The translations under genes and the position numbers were made by a program. The notes beneath the pieces are model-generated. The model did no database searches, was not told where the DNA came from, and saw nothing but the letters and a program-made list of their open reading frames with translations. From Parasponia andersonii (lineage: Eukaryota > Streptophyta > Magnoliopsida > Rosales > Cannabaceae), in the NCBI GenBank assembly GCA_002914805.1, contig JXTB01000073.1, forward strand, positions 109,863-173,862: a stretch of 64,000 nt of DNA, read 5' to 3'. Each line of letters starts with the position of its first letter. Positions within the stretch are counted from its first letter, which is position 1. Shown piece by piece: positions 1-11,930 of this stretch.

Positions 1-1021
1 TGCATATTTCCATTGGTACTGGATTGTCCAAAGGAAAAATTCGAAGCCTAATCTTGTTTGATCCCTTAGGTAGGTCAAGCGTAGTTGGTAGAAAGCTAGA
101 TCGGAAGCCTCTAACCTACAATTTCGCATAGCGGATAAAGTTGCAGTCCACTGTTTCTCTGGATGTACAGATGAGACCTCCTAATTTCTCTCTGATATCC
201 TGTAGAGCTTTAATGCTCCACCAATCAAGCAGAATCCCTTCGCCTCTAACCCACCTGTTGCGTCCAGCGAATTTGACATTGACCCAATGTTGTTCTTGGC
301 ACCAGTTCATCACAGTAACTGGTTTAGCGTTGAACAAGAAGCAATTTTCAAATCTAAGCATGAAATTTTTCTCGGCAGCGCTTGCACACTAGAGAATAGC
401 CCTGTTAGCAGAGAGTTCCATCACAGTCACCCTTCTCCTTAGCTTTCTACTCAGGCCAAAATTGATGACGCTCCATTTAGTGTCTATAATTTCGTAGTAT
501 ATCACTACTGCTAGTTTCCAGTCTTCGTTCACTTCCGGACTCTTAATACCTCGATTCTCCCTGTTGTCAAACAGTTAGCGATAGTGGCCTGGGTGACCCT
601 TGTTGACACCTTCATAGCTACCATGCTTTTCTTCCTTTTGTTTTCTAACAAGTTGACCAACCCCTTTATTGAAATTTCTGTTCAAAATACTTTCCAAGCA
701 TAGTAAAAACTCTGACCACCCTTACCGTTAACAGCACCAAAACCTCTTGGAATGACGATATTTCTACAAACCGTTTAGCAACCTCAAAACTTCCACCAAC
801 TGTCCCCTCCTATTGGATCTAATTTCAACTAACAGAACATATGAGAACCCCCTGTACTTTCTCAGGAAGCTTTGCTTGCCTCCAATGGCCAAAGCCTCCT
901 TTAAGATGTCACATAACCAAATTGCGGCTCCAAGATCAAAGAGCACTTGATAATCATCTATTTGATTCCTTTCCACCTCCTTAATGGATTGTCCTCTGTT
1001 GGCAACACTCAATAGAAACAC
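1..1021 (-). mobile_element. Decayed DUF4283-type retroelement ORF relic
   Basis: Two minus-strand stretches read like the DUF4283-containing, gag-like ORF common in plant LINE-type elements. The first (about 1021-764) includes FLRKYRGFSYVLLVEI and RRGQLVEVLRLLNG. The second (about 361-1) includes WVNVKFAGRNRWVRGEG, LLDWWSIKALQDI and EKLGGLICTSRETVD. The stretch between them (about 760-400) carries many stops, so no intact protein is made. It continues past the left edge. It lies downstream of the third exon of the WD40-type gene on the same strand, so it probably sits in that gene's third intron. The family assignment rests on remembered pattern similarity only. Confidence 0.55.
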
Positions 1022-1970
1022 CTAATGTTCGATCCTAAACTCTATCAAAATGCTTAAAAGACATCATTCAAAACCCACTCAAAAATACTTTGTTCTTAGA
1101 TTTCAAAACAGAGTGGAGATGAGGAACACCTGTTCATGTCATGTCATGCCTATGCAGATTCGAACCATTTTATCCAGGATACTAAAGACATGGAGCAAAT
1201 TTATCTAAGGTTTCCCTATCCTTTTATGATCCTTATGACAATAAGTACACCTCATATGTATATGGCCAACATAGCTTAGAACATAAGGAGTCCTACTAAA
1301 TTGTTTGATAATAGTCTTCAAAACTTCACAATCATTTTGAAACTTTTAGCATGCGCTTGTTCGTTTGAGATTTGCATTTACCAAAATGCATCTAGTGGAC
1401 TCCAAACTAATTTGAAATCTAGCCATAGTATTTGACTCTTTGCTTTTAGTCCCCATTGCATATCATATAGCAGTAGCAGGGATGTTAGTAACATGAATCC
1501 ACCGCTAACCGTATGACAATTGGAATAATCTTGTGATGATATATATGTATCCCAAACTAGTGGTCCAATTATGATTCATCTTCATATCACTTCCTCTTGA
1601 CCATCATCTATTTATTGGATATTACTTCCAATGATACAGGGTCCAGGAGGTTAGGGAAAAAACTCAATAATCAGCCCTGTTGACTATGGTGATGCATGTA
1701 TCATGGGATCAAATAAGTAATTGATCTCTATGTGGAGACATATATTTGAAAGAATTTAGGGACCATCCATTTTCTTTGATTGGTTTGGGGTGGGCCAATT
1801 GGATGTAGGCTCAATCTAGGTATGGTACTAACTAACCTGAGTTGAGATATCAAGTTTTGCTTTTATTCACACAACAAAACCAAACAAATGGGGATACCAA
1901 AAAATTTACATCAAACTATATAAACCTGTGACACATATTTCTTTCTTCAAAAATGAAAAATGCTAATTAC
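1022..1970. other. Probable intron 3 sequence of the WD40-type gene
   Basis: I searched the minus strand here for the exon that should follow the one ending at 1971 and did not find it. The stretch is AT-rich with no convincing coding potential or repeat structure. It is best read as the first part of a long intron that leads into the retroelement relic and continues beyond the left edge. Confidence 0.45.
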
Positions 1971-3740
1971 CTTGTCACAAAAAGCTGATCATTCACTGGA
2001 CATAGAGCAAGAGCTCTTAATTTTCTCTTGTGCTGACTTGAGATATGATTGCTTGTGTCACACCGAATAATGCATGGTTTAGAGCTATTACGTACCAACG
2101 AAATTAATTCTGTATGTTCCTTCTGTTCTATATTTTAATAAAACAAAAAACCATACCCACAAAAGTTAAGATGATAGAATACGAAATAAAGTACAGAATA
2201 AAGTAACCCAAGAGGTACACATTCAATAAATTTAACATTAAAAACAGTGAGGCTTCTTATCAACAAAAATATAGGGAGGCCAATAAACATTCCCATAAAG
2301 ATGAATAAAACACAAAATGAAAGCAAGTTGCCAACCAAGTAACTCAAGAGGTACACATTCAAGAAACTAGACAGCAAATACAATGAGGCAAAGCAAAAGT
2401 TAAAGAGATTTACCAAACTTCCGTTTAGTCCCTTTCTCCTGGGTTTGAGTAGTTTCCCTGTCAGAAGAAACTCTTGAAGATTTGTCTCCTTTAGCTTTTA
2501 CAGCACTGTTGGAGTGATTGGAAACCAATGAACTCACTTGAGCAGTAGAACTACGCGACGCTTTAGAGCCTGCTGATGTTAGAGGTTGGGAAGTTTTTGG
2601 AATGACAGCAGGAATCAAGAGTTCTGGTTTAGATTGAAGTTGCTTTCTAGAAGAGTTTTCATTTACACGCACTGGACTCAATGATCTGCGCTCCACCTTG
2701 ACACTTTTAGTTCTATTATCCACTTCTGATATAGATTGCGGCTGTTTGCTAGAGCTTTCGTCAATATGAACAGGAGTAATTGATCCGCTTTCCAACTTAA
2801 TACTTTTAGCTGCATTATCTACATATTTTTTAGAAGACACCGAACCTCGAAGACGAGCCAACTTAGATTCTGAATCACTCAACCTTTTCTCTGCTTCCTC
2901 AAGCTGTAGGGATTTTAAATAAACCATAAGCACAGTAATTTCTTTAATAAAATTTCTTACATGGGTCATGTCTAAGTAATATACACAAAAGTCTTAAAAG
3001 AAAAAAGAACATTTATATTCGAAGCATTCTTCCGAAAAAAAATATAGAAATTTACAAATACAAGAGAGAAAAAGGAATCCTCCAATCTAAAAAACAGTGT
3101 GAAAAAGAAAGAATGAAAGAAAGAGACAGCACAGAGACTACATCAAACTAGTCTATCCCAAATAAATTAAGGGGTAAGGAAAAATCCTTAATTTCCTTTA
3201 AATTGGAAACCCAATACCACAATCTTATCATCAGAACAAGCTTCAAAAATCATTCCTATCCAACTAGAGTCGTCAATACATATATTTTATATCCCAGTGA
3301 CCATTTATCGTACAGCAATTTCGTATACGAAAGCCATACTATAGCATAACACGAACTTGCATTTCAATGGCTCTAATACAAAAACAATAGAAAGACCATA
3401 AACCATGATTGGCCATTGAAGCAAGCACCGGCCTTTTTCTGAGAGTGAATTAATAATATTTCAAAAAGAAGAAACCTCCATTTCTAAACCCTCCCCAAAT
3501 CAAAAATTTCGAGCTTTTCCAAAATAGAAATGCATACAGATAAACACACACATACGTATGTGTGCGCGTATATATATATATATATAGTGTGTAAAGAATG
3601 GACTAGATTAGGACCTGAGATTGGTAATAGGAGAGGCGGTGACGGAGATGTTTAACTTCGCGGGTACGATGCTCGATGAGAGCGACCAAGGCCTCCTCTT
3701 GCTCTTGACGACTATCACTACTCTCTCCGTCGTCCGCCAT
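1971..3740 (-). CDS. Coiled-coil plus WD40-repeat protein, 5' half only
   Basis: Three joined exons are visible: 3740-3615 (start ATG 3740-3738, 42 codons), 2903-2414 and 2127-1971. The introns are GT-AG and the frame stays open across both joins. The N-terminus has MADDGESSDSRQEQEEALVA, then a helical stretch (about residues 13-62, with REVKHLRHRLSYYQSQ followed by LEEAEKRLSDSESKLARLRG) that looks like a short coiled coil. Next comes a low-complexity Ser/Lys-rich linker with paired TPVHIDESSSKQ / SPVRVNENSSRKQ repeats. The third exon (ELISLVRNSS, SNHISSQHKRKLRALALCP, VNDQLFVT) matches my memory of the entry into the WD40 propeller of a conserved plant family of unknown function. The propeller exons are not in the window. 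Either the gene continues to the left past a retroelement, or it is truncated. Exon calls are strong; the family name is from memory. Confidence 0.8.
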
Positions 3741-4960
3741 TTTTTTCACTTACTCCATCTTCTCTCTCTTTCTTTCTTTCTCTTTTTCTTCTTGTGTTCT
3801 TTCTCAAACTCAATAACAAAGACACCGCCGGCGGAACACTCTTTCGGATTCCTAATACCAAAAATGCTCTTCTGTACAAACCCAACCAACATTTTCTCTT
3901 TCTTGTTCTTTTCCCCCTTTTTTTTCTTATTTTTCTTTTTCTTTTTTTGTTGTAATTTTGTAAAGATAAAAGCTAAAAATGGTTTTTTTTATTAAAAAAT
4001 AAATAAAAATGCTATTAACAAAAATGGTTTTGCTTGATTTAGACCCCTGGTCACATTTGAAAACTTATTTGTAGCTTTTTAATTTTAGACCTAATTTCAT
4101 TTTGGCGTTTTAACTTTTAAGAGTCCATTTATAAAAGAAAAGTGTTTTTTTACTCTTTTGTTACAAATGAACATAAAAAAGTCTTAATTTTAACCCTTAA
4201 ATTATGATTAGATTAATTAAATCTTATTTTTGCTCCTGAAATTTAAAACATCCATATTAGTATGATATTTATTAAAATGTTTCATTTTTATCTTACAATC
4301 ATTTTATTAAAAAAAAAAAAAAAAAAAACACGTGTCACTCTCACTCTCACATGAGCTTTCAACAAAATTTGTAGGATAAAAATGAGGTTAGTAAAAAATA
4401 TTTGTTATTTAAAAATATATATAAACAAAAAAGTTATTTTGTTATAAAAATTAATGATCTATTTGTGATCATAATTTAATTTTTGAAAAATTTTTGTATC
4501 CTCTTTAAACTCGTTATATTACGCAAATGTTATAATAAGTTCAAATATAACTAAGATGCACTAATTTTTAATGTTTAAATCAATTTTTTTCAAAAAAAAT
4601 TATATAAGTTAATTCGAGATTTTTGTACTAAAACTTAAAAACGCAATGCATCCTAATTATATTTGAACTTAATATAACTCTCATCTAATATGATAAATCT
4701 AAAGAAGATCAATAAACTTTCAAAATTAAATTGTAACCACAATATGATCACTAATTTTTTTATCAAAATAATTTTTTTAAATAATTTCTAAATAAAATAA
4801 AATTTCTTATCATCCCAAATTTCTTTTTCAAATTACTCAAAATATCTTTGATAAAAGCCTCATTATGAGTGACACATGTTCTTTTTTTTTTTTTGTCTGC
4901 TTTTGACAATAAAGTAGATGTAAAGATGAAAATGGGACACATCGATGGATAGGATACTAA
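3741..4960. other. Intergenic, upstream of WD40-type gene
   Basis: The first 60 bases next to the start codon are CT-rich on the plus strand (GA-rich in the sense of the minus-strand gene), as in many plant 5' leaders. The rest is AT-rich with A and T homopolymers, for example 4311-4328 and 4881-4894. One dispersed repeat copy is listed separately. No other gene is seen. Confidence 0.5.
4060..4200 (+). repeat. Dispersed repeat copy, inverted relative to 11745-11930
   Basis: This stretch reads much like the reverse complement of 11745-11930. Shared blocks include CTTATTTGTA, TTAGACCTAATTTCATTTTGG versus a close variant, and TTACAAATGAAC followed by AAAAAGT. Similarity is roughly 70-75% by eye. 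The two copies flank the copia element in opposite orientation. They may be two copies of an old MITE-like repeat, or arms of one element split by the copia insertion. Confidence 0.45.
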
Positions 4961-5464
4961 TGTTATACTTGCTTAATGGATTGCTAAATTTAATAAAATC
5001 CTAGAATCTATCATGTCAAATTCTCAGGAAAAAATTTGTTGAGAAAACTGTAACTAACATGCATCCATAGTGATAATAGCTTGAGGACTTGATCACGAAA
5101 ATGAAAGCGATTGATTTTGAAAGCTCGAGGGTTAGATGTCTTGCGCAGCCAAATCTCCTTAGGTTGCTTAGTAGGTTCTCTCTTTGTTGATAGAAGTAAA
5201 AGATAAGAGCGTACGTATTTGATTTAGTTTATATATTGACACCCTGTAGGTTTTTACTTTATATATTAACACCCAATTAAAACCCCATTAATCAAAACTG
5301 GGTCAATAATGGGTATCCACATATTACAAAGCTTATATTATGTAAGCTATTTCCTAAGCCTATAAATTAGAACACTTAATGACACACTTAATTAAGATAG
5401 TCCAATGTTTATATGTTATCATTAAAATCATATAAACCCATAATTAAGAAATTAAAACCTAACA
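4961..5464 (-). repeat. 3' LTR of the copia element
   Basis: It pairs with 11212-11705. On the plus strand both begin TGTTA.ACNTGCTTAATGGATT and both end with the block ATAATTAAGAAATTAAAACC. The boundary at 5464 is set by the TG start on the minus strand, next to a purine-rich tract. Confidence 0.88.
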
Positions 5465-5478
5465 ATCTCTCACTTATA
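5465..5478 (-). promoter_or_regulatory. Polypurine tract of the copia element
   Basis: On the minus strand AAGTGAGAGAT precedes the 3' LTR start TGTTAGG. It resembles the usual copia plus-strand primer of the AAGTGGGAGATTGTTGG type. This supports the element's orientation and the LTR boundary. Confidence 0.65.
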
Positions 5479-5479
5479 C

Positions 5480-6960
5480 TATATGAGTTATCTGGAAATA
5501 ATTATATAATGAAATCTTAGTACGTCCTTAATTCTTATTAAGAAATTACTCATTATTATAACATGGTCCATCTAATGCAACAACATGAGATCAAAGCAGA
5601 CTTTATTGCACTTAGGTGGATAATGAGACCCATTAATAATTACTATATCAATATATTCATTGACTCACAACAAGCTATAAACTCTACATCTATAGTGGAA
5701 GAAGTTGTAACTTCCATAAAATAGCTCATCTGGTAAGTAAATAAATATAGCTCAAAATGGATCTCTTGCTATCTAGACATCCAGTGAAATTGAAGTCGGA
5801 ATATCCCACAATTTCCAAGCGATCAGATCTCCAATAGATGAGTATGTAATTTTTTTGTTCTCTATAAATATCGAAGAACCCTCTTTGTTGCTATCCAGTG
5901 ATCCATACCAAGGTTGCTAAGATATCTGCCTAATATTCTAACAATATACGCTATATCTTGATGTGTACAAACTTGAGCATACATAAGACTTTCTACTGCT
6001 GATATATAAGGGATCTTCTACATTTCCTTAGATTTAGTCTCATTCTTAAAGCATTGATTGAGACTGAATTTATCATCCTTAGTAATGAGGTCTATCTCCT
6101 AGGGCACATTTGCTCACGTCAAATCTTTCAAGTACCTTATTGATATAATTTTTTGGTATAACCCAATGATACCCCGAAAGTGATCTCGGTGTATCTGTAT
6201 TCCTAAACCAAAAAAAGCATCCCTAAGATTTTTCATCTCAAAATTATTTGATAGAAATCTCTTGGTTTCATGCAATAAGCTTATATCATTGCTTATTAAA
6301 AGTATGTTATCAACTTACAAGGCCATAAAGATATTTTGCTCGTACTGAACTTGTGATAAATGCATTCATCTAGCGAACTTTCCTTAAAATTAAATGAGAA
6401 AATAACTTAATGGAACTTATGGTACCATTGGTGGGAAGCTTGCTTAAAACTATACGTGGATTTCTTTAGTTTACAAACCATAAACTTTAGATCTCTAGTT
6501 ACAAAAATTTTTTGTTGTATCATATATATCATTTCCTCAAAATCACTATTGAGAAACGCAATCTTTACATCTATCTGATGCAGTTCTCAATCAAAATGAG
6601 CCACAAGTGCCATGATTATTCTAAAAGGGTCTTATGATAAATCCAGAGAGAAAGTATCTTTATAATCAATACCTTCTTTCTGAGTAAAATATTTAGCGAC
6701 TAGACGAGCCTTATATCTCTCAACATTATCTTTGGAATCCCTCTTGATTTTAAATATCTATTTGTAGCCAATCAGTTTCTTTCTTTCAAGCAATTTGACT
6801 AGAACTTAAATATTCTTATCCTTCATAAATTTCATCTCATTCTTTATGGAATCAATCTATTATTAGGATTTAAAACTTTGTTTGGCTTGAGTGAAATTGA
6901 CTCGATTATATTCCACTCATATGTCAAACTCATGTTCTTATAAATAAACGAAAAAATAAT
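5480..6960 (-). pseudogene. Copia reverse transcriptase and RNase H remnant
   Basis: Minus-strand translation gives recognisable copia RT blocks in changing frames. [14 protein letters not shown] and [10 protein letters not shown] lie near 6770-6690. Downstream are an IDVKIAFLN-like core, a segment corresponding to the YVCSSLYTSR region, and RNase H-like pieces towards 5500. Many stops and frameshifts interrupt it, so no functional enzyme is encoded. RT downstream of integrase in the reading direction confirms copia rather than gypsy order. Confidence 0.75.
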
Positions 6961-7339
6961 CCAGAATCGTATTCTCCTTGCCCTATAGATCTCCTTAATG
7001 GCACTTCCTTTTGAGGTTGTTAAGTTTGTTTTTCAGGAGCAAATTCCTCATTTTGGACATGGAGTTATAGAATATTATCTTGAATTTTCATATTTGCATC
7101 TTAAATAATGCCAAGTACAGGAACTTGATCACTTTTGATGACAACTATAAGAAGAGAAATGAATTCTTCCTCAAAGATAATATCTCCTACTTTATCTTTG
7201 CCCCAAAACTTAATATCCTCAAGGAATCTCGCATTTGCCATCTCAAAAAGGACCTATTAGAGGAATCATAAAATTTGGAATCTTTTGACCTTTCAGTGTA
7301 GCTAATAAAATAGCAGCTTAACCCCAAACATGCAAATGC

Positions 7340-9080
7340 CTAATGCAAGGCTTCTTGTATGTCTATAACTCATATAGGCTTTTAGCTATTGATTTATTAG
7401 GAACTCTATAGTTTTTAGTACTTCTTTCTAGAGTAATTCAGGTAAAGAAAAAAGATTGATCATAATTCTCACCATTTCCTTAAGCATTATGTTTCATTAT
7501 TCAGCAACACCATTCATACTAGGTTTTCCTAGTATTGTATATTATGAGATGATGCTGTATTTCTCTATATACTGGGAGAAGAATCCTGAATATTATTTAC
7601 CGAATCCGTTCTACCTACTATAGTATTTACCACCATGATCATATTTGACGACTTTAATTTTCTGGTCGAGTTGATTTCCAACTTCGGCATTGAAAACTTT
7701 AAAAACGTCAAAGGATTGAGATTTCTCACGAATTAAGTAATGATACCCATAGCAAGAGTGATCATTGATGAACATGATAAAGTTCTATTGATTATTCCAA
7801 GAAGTCGTAGGGAATGGTCCACATATATTAGTATGTATCAATTCTAAGATATCAGAACTTCTATTGGCACTTAATTTCCTAACGTTTGTCTGTTTGCCTT
7901 TAATATACTTAACACAAATTGTAAAATCTATTAGGTCAAGTGGGTCAAGAATTCAATCTAATACAAGTCATTGTATTCTTTATATAGAGATGTACCTTAA
8001 TTACTTATGCCATAATACTGAGGAATCTTTAGTATTTCTGTGTTTTTACCGCATTTCTCAACATACAAGGTTTCATTATTTAAGGAAATTATATTAACTT
8101 TATATAGGTTATCAATCAAAGAACTAGTTGCAATAATATTTGAATTTTGAAAAAGATTAAATTTATTATTTCTAAATGAACAAGAAAACCAAATTTGTTT
8201 AAAACTGAAATGAAAATTAAATTCTGTCTAAATAAAGGTACAAGAAATGTCTCATTTAAATCCAAACATAAATCAGTATCTAATTACAACCTAAAAAACA
8301 CATCGCCTCTACTTTAACTTTGTTGTCGTTATCCCATATAGGTGAATCTTTCAATATCACTTAGTGGACGACTCCTCAGATAATCCTGCATAGACATACG
8401 TATTTAACAACTTTAATTTTCTGGTCAAATTGATTTCCAACTTCGGCGTTGAAAACTTTAAAAACGTCCAAGGATTGAGATTTCTCACGAATTAAGTAAT
8501 GATACCCATAGCAAGAGTGATCATCTATGAACATGATAAAATTCTGTTGATTATTCCAAGAAATCGTAGGGAATAGTCTACATATATTAGTATGTATCAG
8601 TTCTAAGATATCAGAACTTCTATTGACATTTAATTTCCTAACGTTTGTCTGTTTGCCTTTAATACACTTAACACAAATTGTAAAATCTATTAGGTTAAGT
8701 GGGTCAAGAATTCAATCTAATAAAAGTCATTGTATTCTTTATATAGAGATGTACCTTAATTGCTTATGCCATAATACTAATGAATCTTTAGTATTTTTGC
8801 ATTTTTACCGCATTTCTCAACATACAAAGTTTCATTATTTAAGGAAATTATATCAACTTTATATAGGTTATCAATCAAAGAACTAGTTGCAATAATATTT
8901 GAATTTTGAAAAAGATTAAATTTATTATTTCTAAATGAACAAGAAAACCAAATTTGTCTAAAACTGAAAAATTAAATTCTGTCTAAATAAAAGTACAAGG
9001 AATGTCTCATTTAAATCCAAACATAAATCAGTATCTAATTACAACCTAAAAAAACGTATCGCCTCTACTTTAACTTTGTT
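7340..9080 (-). pseudogene. Copia GAG-pre-integrase and integrase core remnant
   Basis: The minus strand near 7860-7400 reads HTDICGPFPTTSWNN, then FIMFINDHSCYGYHYLIREK, FKVFNAEVGNQLDQKIKVVK and YDHGG. These are the landmarks around the catalytic aspartates of copia integrases. Just upstream lies a GAG-pre-integrase block (LDPLDLIDFTICVKYIKGKQ-like) that occurs twice because of the tandem duplication. Stops include some in the core, and a GKPSMNGVAE-like block with its catalytic-Glu region sits near 7540-7500. The coding capacity is destroyed. Confidence 0.75.
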
Positions 9081-9150
9081 GTCGTTATCCCACATAGATG
9101 AATCTTTCAGTATCACTTAGTGGACGACTCTTCAGATAATCCTGCATAGA
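7648..9150. repeat. Internal tandem duplication of about 755 bp in copia pol
   Basis: About 7648-8402 and 8403-9150 are adjacent direct copies. Both contain, in order, GACATTTAATTTCC or its variant, CAAGAGTGATCAT, CTTATGCCATAATACT and GTCGTTATCCCA. Both end at CACTTAGTGGACGACTC and CCTGCATAGACATAC. They are about 95% alike by eye, much closer than the element's two LTRs. The unit covers GAG-pre-integrase and the start of integrase. Confidence 0.85.
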
Positions 9151-9310
9151 CATACTTATATGTGTAGTAGCACTGGTATCCACCCACCAAGTATGATTGA
9201 CTATAGAAACTAAATTAACTTTAGAACAGACAAAACTGAGAAGCTTACCCTTCTTTATGTACCAGATGGCGTACTTGGAACATTCTTTCTTCACATGTCC
9301 AATCTTTTGC
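9085..9310 (-). pseudogene. Copia zinc-knuckle/protease fragment
   Basis: The minus strand is open over this stretch. It reads CSKYAIWYIKKGKLLSFVC, then VNLVSIVNHTWWVDTSATTH, HISMSMQDYL and RFIYVG. WWVDTSATTH corresponds to the copia aspartic protease active-site region, normally D-S-G-A: the Asp is present and the Ser-Gly pair reads Thr-Ser. The Cys-His-type knuckle is only partly preserved upstream. Confidence 0.8.
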
Positions 9311-9439
9311 TGAAGAAATAGCTAGAATCCTCATCTTATTTATTTTACATTTTATTTTGTGAAGTCCCAACTATAACTCTTTTTTTCTTAGTCTTTTTCC
9401 TTTTCTTATCTTAAGAGGCAGTTGCTAAGTAAGTGCTTT

Positions 9440-9680
9440 TATCTTTTCTCATTTTAATCTATTATCTTTTTGCACATAGTGAACTATGAGCTTATCAAGA
9501 GTCCATTTTTCTTTTTGGGTGTTATAGCTCATTTTAAACCAATTGAATTTTGCAGGAAGAGAGATGAGTACCAAATGCATGAGTAAGCCATCTAACAATT
9601 CTAACTTTAATGCCTTTAATTTTGATGCGAAATTAGACATCTCCATGATGTACTCTCTTATGTTCTTTTTACATTTTTAA
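9440..9680 (-). pseudogene. Copia gag fragment (UBN2-like)
   Basis: The minus-strand peptide has LKALKLELLDGLLMHLVLIS, LPAKFNWFKMSYNTQKEKW and TLDKLIVHYVQ, the typical C-terminal part of copia gag just before the zinc knuckle. Upstream gag (above about 9690) is too decayed to follow. Confidence 0.7.
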
Positions 9681-11195
9681 ACCATAGAAATCAAGTTACT
9701 ATGCATAGTACTTGTTTTCTTTTTTTTTTTTCTTTGGAAATGTTCTGCAATTACTTTAAAGAATACCTTAGCATTTTTGACTTGAGACACGGTAATGAGA
9801 TTCATGCTATTAGAACATTCCCACTAGTCAAAGTTCTTAACTATCACAACAGAAGTTTTATATGTAAGACCAACATGTTGTTCTTTCCTGAGTGTAATGT
9901 CCAGATCTATGCAATCGAACACAATCATAACGTGCTTTTTTTATTTCTTAAAGTTTACGCCATTAAGCATATATATGGAACTTAAGTATTAGATATGTTC
10001 GAAGTAAAAACTAAATAAAGAACAAAACAAAAATAACAAGATTGTATCAAAATTATGTCATAAATTAAGCAAACAAATAATGGCATGTGCTAGCATGACA
10101 TAAATAAAGAATCACATAGGATGGGATCTCATCAAAAGATACCAAGAACAATATCAATAAGACTTCCTTTAGGTCGACTTATCGATTTATAAGTAGTACT
10201 CTTCAGTATAATAATCAAATACCGACAGTCAATTCTGTCAAATAATAATTCTTTATTTGGACTGATTTATTGTTTATATGGAAACTTTATATCTGTCACA
10301 TATCTATTATCATAGGTGTATTTATTGTTTGACCAAATAATCACTTTTCTTTAAGCTGATAATTATTCGCATAAACAATAGACACACGATATCTTTATAC
10401 CCTAAAATAAATAATCTACACAACAGAGGTTACTTTGGCAACATACTATTATAACTTATCTATTTTAGAACATAAGATAAATAATTCAAAGAAAAATAAC
10501 TTAAATGCCTGAAATAATAAAAATTTTCTCTCTGTAGTAGGATTGGTCAACTGCTTATGTTGGGTGGTTCTCTACTGGTCATGGTAGGTTGATTGCTTTA
10601 GTTGAATAAAAATAACAGAGGCTAAATTATTGTTTTCGATCTAAGGCCAGTCAACAGCCCATGACATATCGGACGATCGAATCTGACAAAGGTCAAATTG
10701 TCAAGTTCGATTGACTCAAAATTGGCAAAGCACTTTGTCAACTCTAGAACCATATTGATTTTTCAATAGACAAATTATGAGTCATTTTATAGCCTTAATA
10801 GGTCTAATTTTAGGTCATACCATGAGTTGATTAAATTCAATACAATTCTACCCAAATGTGACATGAAATTCCAAAATTAGGTCGAAAATACAACCTATAC
10901 CGTATAAGGAGTTGGTCGACTGCTTGTACAATTCCTGTATGAATTTGGAAAATTCCAAATTAGCGTATTAAATCCCAAAACATCAAAAATTACTAAAAAT
11001 TAATGTTTCAAGCCCTAATAGTTTAAAATAACAACTCACAACCAAACTCTAACCCTCAAAATACTTCAAATCTCGACAAAAATCATGTAAAATTCATACA
11101 TCGTACATGTAATATCTAAAATCTAGAAAGCCAAAAAAGATAAGATATCATAAACTAGAGATGTACATGATAATCCTAATAATTTAAGATAATTC
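9681..11195 (-). other. Copia leader and decayed 5' gag
   Basis: This lies between the gag fragment and the 5' LTR. No ORF or domain is recognised. It is internal element sequence by position only. Confidence 0.5.
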
Positions 11196-11211
11196 CTACT
11201 TTGATGCCACC
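11196..11211 (-). promoter_or_regulatory. Copia primer-binding-like site
   Basis: Directly inside the 5' LTR the minus strand reads GGTGGCATCAAAG. This differs at two positions from TGGTATCAGAG, the start of the initiator-Met tRNA primer site used by many plant copia elements. Confidence 0.6.
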
Positions 11212-11705
11212 TGTTAGACATGCTTAATGGATTGTTAAACCTAATAAAATCATAGAATCTATCATGTCAAATTATCAAGAAAAGATTTGTTGAGAAAATT
11301 GTGACTAACCTACGTCCATAATGATGATGGGTTGAGGACTTGATCACGTTAGCAGAAGCAATTGATTTTGAGAGCTTAAGAGTAAGAGGTCTTCCACAAT
11401 AAAATCTACTTAGGTTGTTTAATATATTCTCTCTCTGTTAATGGAAGCGAAGAAGAAGAGTGTACGTGCTTGATATAACTTGATGACCAAAACCTTATAG
11501 TTTTTTACTTTATATTCTGACACTCAATTGAGACCCTATCAGTCAGTATTGGGTATCCATACATTACAAAAGCCATTTCATGTTAATAATTTCCTGAGCC
11601 CATAAATTAGACCATTTAATAGTTGACTTAAATAAAAGAATCCATAGTTTATATAATTGTCATTCAATTTATGTAAGCCCATAATTAAGAAATTAAAACC
11701 CACCA
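11212..11705 (-). repeat. 5' LTR of the copia element
   Basis: It is the partner of 4961-5464, in direct orientation. On the minus strand it starts TGGTGGG at 11705 and ends CTAACA at 11212, adjacent to the primer-binding-like site. Confidence 0.88.
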
Positions 11706-11744
11706 ACTATGATATAGGCATTTTATGGTTTGAGAGGCGAAAAA

Positions 11745-11930
11745 GAATTTTATAATAGTGTGGGGACCAAATTTAGAACTTTTTCCGTTCATTTGTAATG
11801 AAATAGTGATGAAAGGGCCAAGTTACAAAAATATTCATAGAACGAGTGTCTCCTATAGACCATTTCAAAAACTAGAGGCCAAAATAGGACTAAATCTAAA
11901 GTTTGGGAGTTACAAATAAGTTTTATACTT
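11745..11930 (-). repeat. Dispersed repeat copy, inverted relative to 4060-4200
   Basis: The reverse complement contains CTTATTTGTAACTCC, TTTAGATTTAGTCCTATTTT and TTACAAATGAACGGAAAAAG. These match blocks at 4060-4200 in the same order. Confidence 0.45.

Larger units (their letters stand above)
4961..11705 (-). mobile_element. Ty1/copia LTR retrotransposon, degenerate
   Basis: Two similar LTRs of about 500 bp bound a decayed gag-pol read on the minus strand. The order from 11705 downward is 5' LTR, primer-binding-like site, long leader, gag, zinc-knuckle/protease, GAG-pre-integrase and integrase (partly duplicated), RT, RNase H, purine tract, 3' LTR. Integrase preceding RT is the copia order. 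The LTRs start TG and end CA on the minus strand. Flanking pentamers are ACTAA (4956-4960) and ACTAT (11706-11710), a likely decayed 5-bp target duplication. The LTRs differ at roughly a fifth of positions by eye, and stops and frameshifts are everywhere, so this is an old, immobile copy. Confidence 0.9.

Noticed and set aside
3621-3995. Plus-strand open frame of 124 codons
   Set aside because: It is antisense to exon 1 of the WD40-type gene and then runs through pyrimidine-rich low-complexity sequence. No domain is seen.
7864-8886. Two similar plus-strand ORFs of about 80 codons
   Set aside because: They are antisense shadows of the duplicated copia GAG-pre-integrase block. Their similarity comes from the tandem duplication, not from a gene family.
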